From Phreatobacter sp. (GTDB taxonomy: Bacteria; Pseudomonadota; Alphaproteobacteria; Rhizobiales; Phreatobacteraceae): DNA of 33,725 bases. The notes beneath the pieces are model-generated. The model was not told the DNA's origin. It saw only the letters and a list, made by a program, of their open reading frames with translations, and did not search any database. The DNA is taken from the NCBI RefSeq assembly GCF_030691135.1, contig NZ_JAUYFA010000009.1:1-33725 (forward strand), written 5' to 3'. Position 1 is the first letter of the stretch. Each line of letters starts with the position of its first letter. Shown one piece after another: positions 15,813-25,333 of the stretch. Made by a program: the position numbers and the translations under genes.

Positions 15813-16687
15813 CGCCACTCGATTACGACTTCCTGCGCGGCTTCCTGAAAACCCGCTCCGGCCTCGTGCTGTCGAACGACAAGCAGTATCTCATCGAGAG
15901 CCGGCTGATGCCGATCGTGCGTAAGGACGGGATGAACGGCATCACCGACCTCGTCCAGAAGCTCAAGGCTCCCGGTGCGGAGGCGCTCGCCGCCAAGGTC
16001 ACCGAGGCCATGACGACCAATGAGAGCTTCTTCTTCCGCGACAAGACCCCCTTCGATCATTTCAAGGAGGTCATGCTGCCGGCCATGCTGAAGGCGCGCG
16101 CGACGAAGCGGCATATCCGCATCTGGTGCGCGGCGGCATCGACCGGGCAGGAGCCCTATTCGCTGGCGATGATCCTGAAGGAGATGGGCCATCAGCTCGC
16201 CGGCTGGCGTTTCGAGATCATCGGCACCGACCTTTCGGGCGACGTTCTTGAGCGCGCCAAGGCAGGCATCTACAGCCAGTTCGAGGTCCAGCGCGGCCTG
16301 CCGATCCAGATGCTGCTGAAGTACTTCGTCCAGAACGGAGACCAGTGGACCATCTCCCCGGAGATCCGGTCGATGGTGCACTACCGGACGCTCAACCTCC
16401 TGAACGACTTCTCGGCCCTCGGGCAGTTCGACATCGTCTACTGCCGCAACGTGCTGATCTATTTCGACCAGCCGACCAAGATCGATGTGCTGAACCGGAC
16501 CGCCAGGCTGACCGCGCCCGATGGCTACCTGCTGCTCGGCGCCGCCGAGACGGTGGTCGGGCTCACTGACTCGTTCAAGCCGATCGCCGATCGCCGCGGC
16601 CTCTATGTACCCGCGGTCAAGACAACGGCGACCACGGCAGCGCCGGCCGCAAAGGTCTTCGCCATGGCGGGCGGCCGGCCGCTCTGA
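15809..16687 (+). CDS. cheR: CheR chemoreceptor glutamate methyltransferase
   Basis: CheR methylates receptor glutamates with S-adenosylmethionine, opposing CheB. The 292-residue protein has the helical N-terminal domain (about 1-80), the MTTNESFFFRDKTPF block, and the SAM-binding Rossmann region with WCAAASTGQEPYS, then IIGTDLSGDVLERAKAGIY and DIVYCRNVLIYFD. The ending is an Ala/Thr-rich tail. The start is GTG at 15809, which overlaps the cheB stop (GTGA) and so suggests translational coupling. No CheD or receptor gene follows in this window. A hairpin 27 bases after the stop probably ends the operon. Confidence 0.95.
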   Translation: MTPLDYDFLRGFLKTRSGLVLSNDKQYLIESRLMPIVRKDGMNGITDLVQKLKAPGAEALAAKVTEAMTTNESFFFRDKTPFDHFKEVMLPAMLKARATKRHIRIWCAAASTGQEPYSLAMILKEMGHQLAGWRFEIIGTDLSGDVLERAKAGIYSQFEVQRGLPIQMLLKYFVQNGDQWTISPEIRSMVHYRTLNLLNDFSALGQFDIVYCRNVLIYFDQPTKIDVLNRTARLTAPDGYLLLGAAETVVGLTDSFKPIADRRGLYVPAVKTTATTAAPAAKVFAMAGGRPL

Positions 16688-16713
16688 TCCGGTCCGTCGC
16701 ATAGCAGGAGTTC

Positions 16714-16741
16714 AGGGCCCCCTGTGGGCGCCCTTCTTCTT
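16714..16741 (+). terminator. Probable terminator of the che operon
   Basis: AGGGCCC (16714-16720) can pair with GGG and CCCT (16726-16728, 16731-16734) around a five-base loop with a two-base bulge, followed by the T-rich TTCTTCTT. It lies 27 bases after the cheR stop. The bulge makes it less certain than the pnt terminator. Confidence 0.5.
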
Positions 16742-16804
16742 GCGCTCTCCAGATGCTAGGGGCTCGGTCGCCTCCCACGGGGCACTCCCAGGCAGCCAGG
16801 CGCG

Positions 16805-17560
16805 ATGATCACCGATCCGTTTTTCTATGTCGTCGCCATACCGGCCGTCATCCTCTACGGCTTGTCGAAGGGGGGCTTCAGCGGCGTCGCCATCCTGTCG
16901 ATGCCGCTGCTGTCGCTGGCGATCTCGCCCATCCAGGCCGCCGCCATCATGCTCCCGGTGCTGATGGTGCAGGACGTGGTCAGCGTGTGGAGCTACCGGC
17001 GCACCTGGGACAAGGCGACGCTCGTCCATCTCGCGCCCGGGGCACTGGCCGGGATTCTCGCCGGCTATCTGTTCGCTTCCCAGGTGTCGGAACCGGCGGT
17101 ACGGATCATCGTCGGGCTCATCGCGGTCACCTTCTGCCTCGACCGCTGGCTGCGGCCTCCGCCGGCCGGCGGCGAGCAGCGCCCGCAGAACTGGCTCTCG
17201 GGCTCGATCCTCGGCTCCCTCTGTGGCTATACGAGCTTCGTCATCCATGTCGGCGGGCCACCGTTCAATATGTACGCCATGCCCCGCGGCCTTTCACGCG
17301 ACGTCTTCGTCGGATCGGCCGCCGTGTTCTTTGCAGCGGTCAACATCGTCAAGGTGACGCCCTTCGTGGCTCTGGGGCAGCTGACCCTGGCCAATCTTGC
17401 GACGGCAGCGACGCTGTTTCCGCTGGCGGTGCTGGCGAACATGGGCGGAATATGGCTGGTCCGGCGGGTGCCGACGGTCCTCTTCTACCGGATCATCTAC
17501 ATCCTCACCTTCGTCGTCGGCTGCGTGCTGCTCGCCGATGGGTTGAGGGCGGTGCTCTGA
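16805..17560 (+). CDS. TauE/SafE-family permease (putative sulfite/organosulfonate exporter)
   Basis: This 251-residue membrane protein has about seven or eight hydrophobic helices and the TauE/SafE pattern: an N-terminal ILYGLSKGGFSGVAILSMPLL with the conserved GGFSG-type motif, a central GSLCGYTSFVIHVGGPPFNMY that mirrors it in the second half, and a C-terminal VGCVLLADGLRAVL. Members export sulfite, sulfoacetate or related anions, but substrates are rarely proven. The ATG at 16805 begins just before the first helix. It has no evident partner; the neighbours are cheR (same strand) and an outer-membrane protein gene (convergent). Confidence 0.85.
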   Translation: MITDPFFYVVAIPAVILYGLSKGGFSGVAILSMPLLSLAISPIQAAAIMLPVLMVQDVVSVWSYRRTWDKATLVHLAPGALAGILAGYLFASQVSEPAVRIIVGLIAVTFCLDRWLRPPPAGGEQRPQNWLSGSILGSLCGYTSFVIHVGGPPFNMYAMPRGLSRDVFVGSAAVFFAAVNIVKVTPFVALGQLTLANLATAATLFPLAVLANMGGIWLVRRVPTVLFYRIIYILTFVVGCVLLADGLRAVL

Positions 17561-17739
17561 CGGCGCCGTAGCTCAAGGGTCGCTCGCAGGCGCTGCTGTC
17601 CCCAACGATCTGTGACGGCCGATGATGATCAGCCGAGAGTGCTCGGCCGCTTCAGCCAGGGAATCGGCATTGTCCACCTTCTTTCCCGGCTGCGTGCTGC
17701 CTGTTCGAGCGGTGTTGGTCGCATGTGCAGGGCGCAACG

Positions 17740-17767
17740 AAAAAGGGCCGCCCGAAGGCGACCCTTT
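17740..17767 (-). terminator. Rho-independent terminator of the outer-membrane protein gene
   Basis: Read on the minus strand, AAAGGG-TCGCC-TTCG-GGCGG-CCCTTT forms a near-perfect stem (17742-17767) with a stable TTCG tetraloop. The T-run at its 3' end corresponds to 17740-17744. It lies about 30 bases after the stop at 17798. The rest of the 17561-17797 gap shows no gene. Confidence 0.75.
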
Positions 17768-17797
17768 CGCAGACTATCCGAGACGGATCGATCAGCT

Positions 17798-18532
17798 TCA
17801 GTAACGGGCGACGACCGCAGACGGGCCGGTCGAGAACAGGTAGGTCACGCCGACACGCACCGCGTGCGAGCGCGGATTGTGGCGGTAAGTGAAGCCGGGG
17901 AAGGCGACGAGGCTGGCGTTGGAGACGCGTCCATAGTCGGAGTAGCGATACTCGAGCCGGGCAGTCCAGTTCGGCGTGAAGGCATATTCGACACCGGCGC
18001 CGACGGTCCAGCCGGCCTGGGTGCGGGTGAAGTTCTCAATGATGGCCGGAGTGAAATAGCCATAGCGCATCTGCGCTACCGCAAGACCACCGGTGACGTA
18101 GAACAGGGCGCGATCGACCGCGATACCGCCACGCAGACGCAGCGAACCCTGGAAATTCGACCGGAACCGCGTTCCAATGCCGCCGGGCAGCGTATAGCCG
18201 CCGCTGACGCCCGAGGCCTCGATATCGCCTTCGACGCCGAGGACGAAGTTGTTGATCTGATAGTTGACGCCGGCATGGATGCCGCCGGTGATGCCACCGG
18301 TGTTGAAGCCCTGGTTGAAACCGGTGGCGACGCCCGTGGCGGTGATGAACTCACGGGTCCTGTCGTTGAACCAGACGCCGCCGACCTGGCCGCCGAGATA
18401 GAACCCGCTCCAGTTGAAGGCCGGCGCCATGACCGCGCCAGCGATCGGCGCGCGCGGGGAGCCGAGATCAGCGGCCTGGGCACCGGTGGCGAGGGCGGCG
18501 ATAGCGGCGCTCGCAAGGAGGAATTTCTTCAT
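17798..18532 (-). CDS. Outer-membrane beta-barrel protein (Omp25/RopB-like)
   Basis: The 244-residue product starts with a signal peptide (MKKFLLASAAIAALATGAQA, cleaved before ADLGS). It continues with FNWSGFYLGGQVGGVW, the characteristic first strand of the Omp25/31-type OMP_b-brl family of Rhizobiales. Alternating amphipathic strands follow, including ITGGIHAGVNYQINNFVLGV, LRLRGGIAVDRALFYVTGGLA and WTARLEYRYSDYG. The end is VTYLFSTGPSAVVARY, in which the barrel strand is followed by a short tail and a terminal aromatic residue. These are abundant outer-membrane proteins with structural or porin-like roles. I chose the ATG at 18532 because it gives a normal signal peptide, with AAGGAGG upstream. 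A longer frame to 18580 would add 16 unlikely residues. Confidence 0.9.
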   Translation of the reverse strand: MKKFLLASAAIAALATGAQAADLGSPRAPIAGAVMAPAFNWSGFYLGGQVGGVWFNDRTREFITATGVATGFNQGFNTGGITGGIHAGVNYQINNFVLGVEGDIEASGVSGGYTLPGGIGTRFRSNFQGSLRLRGGIAVDRALFYVTGGLAVAQMRYGYFTPAIIENFTRTQAGWTVGAGVEYAFTPNWTARLEYRYSDYGRVSNASLVAFPGFTYRHNPRSHAVRVGVTYLFSTGPSAVVARY

Positions 18533-18923
18533 TGGATAGATCCTTGTGTCTAATTTCAGCCGTGGGCGAACCACTGCCAAGCCTTTCGATGCCGTTTCTC
18601 ACGATGCTGCGGCAACCCCCTCCTTCGCCGTGGCATCGCTTCAAACGATGGGACCGGGATACAGGGGATTGGTTACTAATCAACTCCCAAGGCCGTGAAC
18701 CGGACCGCTTCCCCTGCTGCAGAGCATTTGCGTTCGAACACTGTGTCTCCAGCGTCACAGAGGGCCGGGGTGCGGAGGTAATATGGTGCGGTGTATCGAG
18801 GTTCCGGCGAGAAGCAGCGTTGGCCGTCGGACATCCCTGCGGGAATCGGATGGGCGTTGAACCCCGGCGACCCGGCGCCTACCGTTGCCTCCGGACAAGG
18901 CCTGAAGCCTGAAGGACGCCGCC
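18533..18923. promoter_or_regulatory. 391-base intergenic region between omp and the acyl-CoA synthetase
   Basis: This gap must hold the minus-strand omp promoter and the plus-strand synthetase promoter. On the minus strand a TTGGCA at 18575-18580 followed some 18 bases later by an A/T-rich hexamer could be a weak -35/-10 pair, but the match is poor. The middle (about 18640-18700) has lower GC than its surroundings. No coding sequence with convincing codon use is present: a 96-codon minus-strand frame has a Ser/Arg-rich, family-less translation. Nothing else is recognisable. Confidence 0.35.
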
Positions 18924-20546
18924 ATGAGCGCCTATGATCGCGATCTCGACAAGAACCCGGCGAATTATCAGCCGCTGACGCCGATCACGTTCCTGGAACG
19001 CGCGGCGCGGGTCTTTCCCGATCATCCCGCGATCATCCACGGACGAATCCGCCGTACCTACCGGGACTTCTATGCCCGCTCGCGGCGGCTCGCCTCGGCG
19101 CTGGCCCGGGCCGGCGTCGGCAAGGACGACACGGTCGCCGTCATCTGCGCCAACACGCCGGCCATGCTGGAATGCCATTACGGCGTGCCGATGTGCGGCG
19201 CGGTGCTCAACACGCTGAACACGAGGCTGGACGCGCCCATCATCGCCTTCTCGCTCGACCACGGCGAGGCCAAGGTCTTCATCGTCGATCGGGAATTCTC
19301 CAAGCTCGCCCGGGAGGCGCTGGCCCTGGCGACGGTGAAGCCTCTGGTCATCGACTACGACGATCCGGAATATGACGGGCCGGGCGAGCGGATCGGGACG
19401 CAGGAATTCGAGGATTTCATCGCCGGCGGTGACCCGGACTACGCCTGGGAGCGGCCAGGTGACGAGTGGGACGCCATCGCGCTCAACTACACGTCGGGTA
19501 CGACCGGCAATCCCAAGGGCGTCGTCTATCACCACCGCGGCGCCTATCTGCTCGGCATCGGCAATATCGTCACCTGCGGCATGGCCAAGCATCCGGTCTA
19601 CCTGTGGACGCTGCCGATGTTCCACTGCAACGGCTGGTGCTTCCCCTGGTCGATCTCGGCGGTGGCGGGAACCCATGTCTGCCTGCGCTGGGTGCGGGCC
19701 AAGGCGATGTATGACGCCATCGCCGATCACGGCGTGACGCATCTGTGCGGGGCGCCCATCGTCATGAGCCTTCTCCTCAACGCCCCGCCGGAGGACAAGC
19801 GCGAGACAGGCCGCACCATCTCCTTCTTCACGGCGGCCGCGCCGCCACCCGAGGCGGTGCTGGCGGCGATGCAGGCGGCCGGCTTCGACGTCACCCATCT
19901 CTACGGCCTGACCGAGACCTACGGCCCCTCGGTCATCAACGACTGGAACCGTGACTGGGACGCCCTGTCGAGCGCCGACTATGCGGCGAAGAAGGCGCGG
20001 CAGGGCGTGCCCTACACCGTGCTGGAAGGCATGACGGTGATGAACCCGGAGACGATGCAGCCCGTTCCGGCCGACGGCGCCACGCTCGGCGAGGTGATGA
20101 TGCGCGGCAATGTGGTGATGAAGGGCTACCTGAAGAACCGGAAGGCCTTGGACGAGGCCTTTGCCGGCGGGTGGTTCCATTCCGGCGATCTCGGCGTGCT
20201 CTTTCCCGACGGCTACATCCAGCTGAAGGACCGCTCCAAGGACATCATCATCTCCGGCGGCGAGAACATCTCCTCCATCGAGGTGGAGGACGTGCTGTTC
20301 AAGCACCCGGCCGTGCAGGCGGCGGCGGTGGTCGCGAGGCCCGACGACAAATGGGGCGAGACGCCTTGCGCCTTCGTTGAGTTGAAGCCCGGCGCGAGCG
20401 CGACGGCCGAGGAGATCATGGCCTGGTGCCGGCAGAACCTCGCGGCGTTCAAGTGCCCGCGGATGGTCATCTTCAGCGAGTTGCCGAAGACGAGCACCGG
20501 CAAGATCCAGAAATTCGTGCTGCGCGAGATGGCGAAGAAGGCTTGA
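18924..20546 (+). CDS. Acyl-CoA synthetase (AMP-binding, ANL superfamily)
   Basis: This 540-residue adenylate-forming enzyme joins a carboxylic acid to CoA through an acyl-AMP intermediate. The P-loop-like motif YTSGTTGNPKG lies at 189-199, HLYGLTETYGP (A5) near 330, GWFHSGDLGVL (A7), KDRSKDIIISGGENISSIEVE (A8) and the catalytic lysine in KTSTGKIQKF near residue 527. The overall pattern (an early PLTPITFLERAARVFPDHPA, and WTLPMFHCNGWCFPW after the P-loop) resembles medium-chain or methylthioalkanoyl-CoA ligases of the DmdB/fatty-acyl group, but the acid is not certain. The ATG at 18924 has AAGGA upstream. The next gene encodes a second, only distantly related synthetase. Confidence 0.88.
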   Translation: MSAYDRDLDKNPANYQPLTPITFLERAARVFPDHPAIIHGRIRRTYRDFYARSRRLASALARAGVGKDDTVAVICANTPAMLECHYGVPMCGAVLNTLNTRLDAPIIAFSLDHGEAKVFIVDREFSKLAREALALATVKPLVIDYDDPEYDGPGERIGTQEFEDFIAGGDPDYAWERPGDEWDAIALNYTSGTTGNPKGVVYHHRGAYLLGIGNIVTCGMAKHPVYLWTLPMFHCNGWCFPWSISAVAGTHVCLRWVRAKAMYDAIADHGVTHLCGAPIVMSLLLNAPPEDKRETGRTISFFTAAAPPPEAVLAAMQAAGFDVTHLYGLTETYGPSVINDWNRDWDALSSADYAAKKARQGVPYTVLEGMTVMNPETMQPVPADGATLGEVMMRGNVVMKGYLKNRKALDEAFAGGWFHSGDLGVLFPDGYIQLKDRSKDIIISGGENISSIEVEDVLFKHPAVQAAAVVARPDDKWGETPCAFVELKPGASATAEEIMAWCRQNLAAFKCPRMVIFSELPKTSTGKIQKFVLREMAKKA

Positions 20547-20740
20547 GGGGGCGCGCGGCGAAGGTCGTGGCAGCCCAGCCTGCGACGAAAGTCTGGCGCG
20601 CCTTGTATCCATCGAACGGGGGGGACGCTGTTGCGTCCGGTCCGGTCCGGGTGGCAAATGCGCCAGCCCCCGAGAAGAATGGCGGTCGGCCGCGGACCCT
20701 CTGTCCGGGCAAGGCCGCCTCCGAGGCGAGGAGACGCCCC

Positions 20741-22648
20741 ATGGATGCCCGAGCACCCTCCCGCTATGGCGAGGTCTATGCCGCCTGGAAGGCCGACCCC
20801 GTCGGCTTCTGGGGCGATCAGGCCGCGGCGATCGACTGGATCACGCCGCCCGAGACCATTTTCGACCCGGGGCAGGGCGCCTATGGCCGCTGGTTTGTCG
20901 GCGGGGTCTGCAATACCTGTTTCAACGCGGTCGACCGCCACGCCGCGGCGCGGCCCGATCAGGCCGCCATCATCTACGATTCCCCCGTCACCGGGACGCA
21001 GCGCCGCATCAGCTATGCCGCGCTGAAGGAGGAGGTGGCGACCTTCGCCGCCGTGCTCCAGGACCTCGGCGTCGGCAAGGGCGACCGCGTCATCGTCTAT
21101 ATGCCGATGGTGCCGGAAGCGGCCGTTGCCATGCTCGCCTGCGCCCGCATCGGTGCCATCCATTCGGTGGTCTTCGGCGGCTTCGCGGCGAAGGAACTCG
21201 CCACCCGCATCGACGACTGCCATCCCAAGGTCATCGTCTCCGCCTCCTGCGGCATCGAGGGCTCGAAGGTCATCGCCTACAAGCCGCTGCTGGACGGCGC
21301 CATCGACCTGTCCATGGCCAAGCCGGAGGCTTGCATCATCCTGCAGCGGCCGCAGGCCGAGGCCTCGCTGGTGCCCGGTCGCGACCATGACTGGGCCGGG
21401 CTCGTCGCCCATGCCCGCGCCGCCGGGCGGCAGGCCGATTGCGTGCCGGTGGCCGCCACCGATCCGCTCTACGTCCTCTACACCTCCGGCACGACCGGCA
21501 AGCCGAAAGGCGTCGTGCGCGACAATGGCGGGCACATGGTCGCGCTCGCCTGGTCGATGGCCAATCTCTATGGCATGCGCCCGGGCGACGTGTTCTGGGC
21601 CGCCTCCGACGTCGGCTGGGTCGTCGGCCACTCCTATATCGTCTATGCGCCGCTGATCGCCGGGGTCACGTCCATTCTCTACGAGGGCAAGCCGGTCGGC
21701 ACGCCCGATCCCGGCGCCTACTGGCGGGTGATCGCCGAGCATGGGGTCAATGCGCTGTTCACGGCGCCGACCGCTTTCCGGGCGATCAAGAAGGAAGACC
21801 CCAAGGCCGACCATCTGAAGCGCTACACGCTGCCGACCTTCCGCACGCTGTTCCTCGCCGGCGAGCGCGCCGATCCGGACACCGTCGTCTGGGCCGAGAC
21901 GATCCTCGGTGTGCCCGTCATCGACCATTGGTGGCAGACCGAGACGGGCTGGTGCATCGTCGGCAATCCGGTCGGGCTTGGCGCCCTGACGGTGAAGCCG
22001 GGCTCGCCGACCGTGCCGATGCCGGGCTACGACGTGCGCATCGTCGACGAGGCCGGCCACGACCTGCCGGCCAACACGATGGGATCGATCGTGGTGAAAC
22101 TGCCGCTGCCGCCCGGCGCATTCCCGACGCTGTGGCAGCAGGATGAGCGGTTCCGCGAGAGCTACCTGGCGCAATTTCCGGGCTTCTACTCGACCTCGGA
22201 CGCCGGTTTCGTCGATGATGACGGCTATCTCTACATCATGGGCCGCACCGACGACATCATCAACGTGGCCGGCCACCGCCTGTCGACCGGCGGCATGGAG
22301 GAGGTGCTGTCCTCTCACCCGGATGTCGCGGAATGTGCCGTCATCGGCATGGCCGACCAGCTCAAGGGCGAGGTTCCCTGCGGCTTCGTCGTGCTGAAGG
22401 CAGGCGTGAACAAGCGGCCGGACGAAGTCGAGAAGGAACTCGTGGCGCTGGTGCGCGAGAAGATCGGCCCCGTCGCGGCCTTCAAGCTCGCCATCGCCGT
22501 CTCGCGCCTGCCGAAGACGCGCTCGGGCAAGATCCTGCGCGGCACGATGAAGAAGATCGCGGATGGCGGCGAATGGTCTATGCCGGCGACGATCGATGAT
22601 CCCGCGGTGCTGGCCGAGATCGCGGAGGCGTTGAAGGACCGGCGCTGA
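20741..22648 (+). CDS. prpE: Propionyl-CoA synthetase (PrpE-like acyl-CoA ligase)
   Basis: The 635-residue protein belongs to the acetyl/propionyl-CoA synthetase branch, larger than the preceding enzyme. It has the N-terminal ACAS domain (EVYAAWKADPVGFWGDQAAAI), GGVCNTCFNAVDRH, IHSVVFGGFAA, P-loop YTSGTTGKPKG at 247-257, DHWWQTETGW (A5 region), YIMGRTDDIINVAGHRLST (A8) and the catalytic lysine in KTRSGKILRGTM near 597. The VNALFTAPTAFRAIKKEDP segment and the short DVFWAASDVGWVVGHSYIVY stretch fit PrpE rather than Acs. It converts propionate, CoA and ATP to propionyl-CoA, AMP and pyrophosphate. The ATG at 20741 has GAGGAG upstream. A longer frame back to 20426 overlaps the previous gene and is out of family. 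The gap to the preceding gene is 194 bases, so separate promoters are possible. Confidence 0.9.
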   Translation: MDARAPSRYGEVYAAWKADPVGFWGDQAAAIDWITPPETIFDPGQGAYGRWFVGGVCNTCFNAVDRHAAARPDQAAIIYDSPVTGTQRRISYAALKEEVATFAAVLQDLGVGKGDRVIVYMPMVPEAAVAMLACARIGAIHSVVFGGFAAKELATRIDDCHPKVIVSASCGIEGSKVIAYKPLLDGAIDLSMAKPEACIILQRPQAEASLVPGRDHDWAGLVAHARAAGRQADCVPVAATDPLYVLYTSGTTGKPKGVVRDNGGHMVALAWSMANLYGMRPGDVFWAASDVGWVVGHSYIVYAPLIAGVTSILYEGKPVGTPDPGAYWRVIAEHGVNALFTAPTAFRAIKKEDPKADHLKRYTLPTFRTLFLAGERADPDTVVWAETILGVPVIDHWWQTETGWCIVGNPVGLGALTVKPGSPTVPMPGYDVRIVDEAGHDLPANTMGSIVVKLPLPPGAFPTLWQQDERFRESYLAQFPGFYSTSDAGFVDDDGYLYIMGRTDDIINVAGHRLSTGGMEEVLSSHPDVAECAVIGMADQLKGEVPCGFVVLKAGVNKRPDEVEKELVALVREKIGPVAAFKLAIAVSRLPKTRSGKILRGTMKKIADGGEWSMPATIDDPAVLAEIAEALKDRR

Positions 22649-22726
22649 TCGCTCCGGTTGTGTCGGCGCAGATGACAAAGGCCGGTCGCTGCGGCAACCT
22701 CGGCAGCATCCGAATCGGAGGGGTGC

Positions 22727-23368
22727 ATGAGGTGGGTTTTGCGCAGGATGGGGATTGCCTGCGTCGTCGCCGCCATGGCGGCGCTCGGCTCCCCTGCTAC
22801 AGCCCAGCCGACGACGCGGGCAGCGCCCTCCTCGGGCAGCCTGGCCTATGACCGGCTCGACCTGCAATCGGCGGAAGCGGCGCTCCGCACCTTCCTGTCA
22901 GCCTATCGCCGTGGTGACTACGTCACTGCGTTCTGGATCCTGACGCCGGCCAGCCAGTCGGCCTTCTACACTCACCTGGCGCGGTTCGACATGCGCCGGG
23001 TGGCGCGGGTCACCGCCTCGAGTGCCTTGATGCATGCTGCCGAGATGATCCCCGCGCAGGCCCAGATGGATCAGACGGACATGAGCTTCCTCTTCGCCCA
23101 TGCCATGGCGGTGGCGCGGCGGCTGGACATCATGCCGCTGAATCTCGCGGGCTTGCCGGAAGACGTGTCGCCGACCAACGTGCCCCGCCTCGGGACCCGC
23201 AACCAGCTGGCCGACGGCCGCGTCGAGTTCTCCGTCCCGCTGCCGGGCTACCGGGCGCCGGTCGTCTTCCGCATGGTCCAGAGGGCGCAGGGGCGCTGGC
23301 GGCTGGAACAGGTCCTGCCGCCCGGCGGCGTGCTGGATTCGCTGCCCTTCGGCCTGCCGACCGAATAG
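22727..23368 (+). CDS. Exported protein of unknown function, NTF2-like layout
   Basis: I do not recognise the family. The 213-residue product has a signal peptide (basic MRWVLRRMG, then a hydrophobic core, likely cut after ATA near residue 26). The mature part runs ESAEAALRTFLSAYRRGDYVTAFWILTP-like helix and turn, a middle region rich in Met and Ala, and a final pair of strands around VVFRMVQRAQGRWRLEQV. The order, a helix with RGDY and A..ILT.. then paired strands ending in a W.L..V strand, resembles NTF2-like/DUF4864 proteins, but this is inference. The ATG at 22727 follows GGAGGGG. It stands 78 bases after prpE on the same strand and converges with cysK. Confidence 0.7.
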   Translation: MRWVLRRMGIACVVAAMAALGSPATAQPTTRAAPSSGSLAYDRLDLQSAEAALRTFLSAYRRGDYVTAFWILTPASQSAFYTHLARFDMRRVARVTASSALMHAAEMIPAQAQMDQTDMSFLFAHAMAVARRLDIMPLNLAGLPEDVSPTNVPRLGTRNQLADGRVEFSVPLPGYRAPVVFRMVQRAQGRWRLEQVLPPGGVLDSLPFGLPTE

Positions 23369-23387
23369 CCGGCCGGACTGCCGACGT

Positions 23388-24374
<987 letters not shown>

Positions 24375-24571
24375 GGCAGGCACCCAAGGTGAAACAGAGG
24401 ATCTGCATGATGCGCTGAGGCGACGAAATTTTCCACCGTGGCCTTCTGAGCGCGCGAAATAAAGAAGACGATCCCGTCTATTGGTCGTTCTCAGGAAATT
24501 TGTTCCGTTTCGATGCCTGATCGCAGGCTGGCATCACCACGCCCTGCAGCCCCTTCAGAGGATGAACTGGC

Positions 24572-25252
24572 ATGACCGCGAAAACAGTGCAGCACCGGCG
24601 GCGGAGCCTTGGACGGTCAGCAGGGCTCGGGCTGATGGCCGGCCTCGTGGCGGGAGCAGCCGGATCGGCCCATGCGCAGGAGCGGCCGGCCTATATCCGT
24701 GCCGATCCCGCTGCCCTCAGCCAGACCTACGGGCCGGCGATCGCCGCCCGGGTGTTTTCCAATCAGCTGACCGGTCAGAGGCTGCAGGCGCTCCAGGCGA
24801 GCGCTGCGCGCATTCCCGGCTTCACCTGCCCGGAGCGGCCGAATGCGGTCCTCGTCACCGTTTTTCCCTGGCGCGGCGTCGCCGGTCGGGCCGCCTGGAT
24901 CGAGCGTTTCGCCGTGCAGTGCCAGCCGGTCGCCACGCGCAATTTCCTGATGCTGCTGGAAGGCGACAATGTCCGCGTCATGGAAATGGCGCCCGGCACC
25001 TCCAATACGGACCCGCTGTTGCAGCGGGACCTGATGCAGGGGATCGCCGGTGCCGCCCAGCGCACGGCCCCCGCCGGCTGCGCCCAGCCGCCAGTGGTGA
25101 CCAATGCGCGGATGCTCGCCGATCCGCCGCCGGCGCCGGGCCGCTGGTCGGAGAGCTGGTCGGTGACCCAGTGCGGCGCAAGCTCCGAGATCCGCGTCCA
25201 GTTCCAGCCTTCGCCCCAGGGCGGCACGACGTGGAGCATTCCGGCCCGGTGA
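24572..25252 (+). CDS. Exported cysteine-containing protein of unknown function
   Basis: I do not recognise this protein. Its 226 residues begin with a long, basic signal peptide (RRRSLGRSAG, hydrophobic core, AHAQE cleavage region near residue 35-37), which also resembles a weak Tat signal but lacks the second strict RR-x-F-L-K consensus. The mature protein contains four cysteines (FTCPERP, FAVQCQP, AGCAQPP, VTQCGAS) that could form two disulfides. Ala/Arg-rich helices and a strand such as NFLMLLEGDNVRVMEM are visible. No catalytic motif is seen. The ATG at 24572 is preceded by AGAGGA. It has 81 bases to the cupin gene downstream and may share a transcript with it. Confidence 0.65.
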   Translation: MTAKTVQHRRRSLGRSAGLGLMAGLVAGAAGSAHAQERPAYIRADPAALSQTYGPAIAARVFSNQLTGQRLQALQASAARIPGFTCPERPNAVLVTVFPWRGVAGRAAWIERFAVQCQPVATRNFLMLLEGDNVRVMEMAPGTSNTDPLLQRDLMQGIAGAAQRTAPAGCAQPPVVTNARMLADPPPAPGRWSESWSVTQCGASSEIRVQFQPSPQGGTTWSIPAR

Positions 25253-25333
25253 GATCGGCCACGCTTTGCCGCCCTTGCCGAGCGGCGGCGGCGGTCTTAG
25301 CGCTGAAGGATCGCCTGCCGGAGGTCTTGAGCC

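Noticed and set aside
17227-17442. Antisense frame inside the TauE/SafE gene.
   Set aside because: It lies wholly within a strongly predicted membrane-protein gene and has no support of its own.
20213-22867. Very long open frame (about 884 codons) on the minus strand opposite prpE, and similar ones at 10966-12738, 18879-20756, 3440-4879 and 5450-6916.
   Set aside because: These are antisense shadows of confidently identified genes in high-GC DNA. Their translations are low complexity (His-, Arg-, Gly-rich) without any recognisable domain or ribosome site.
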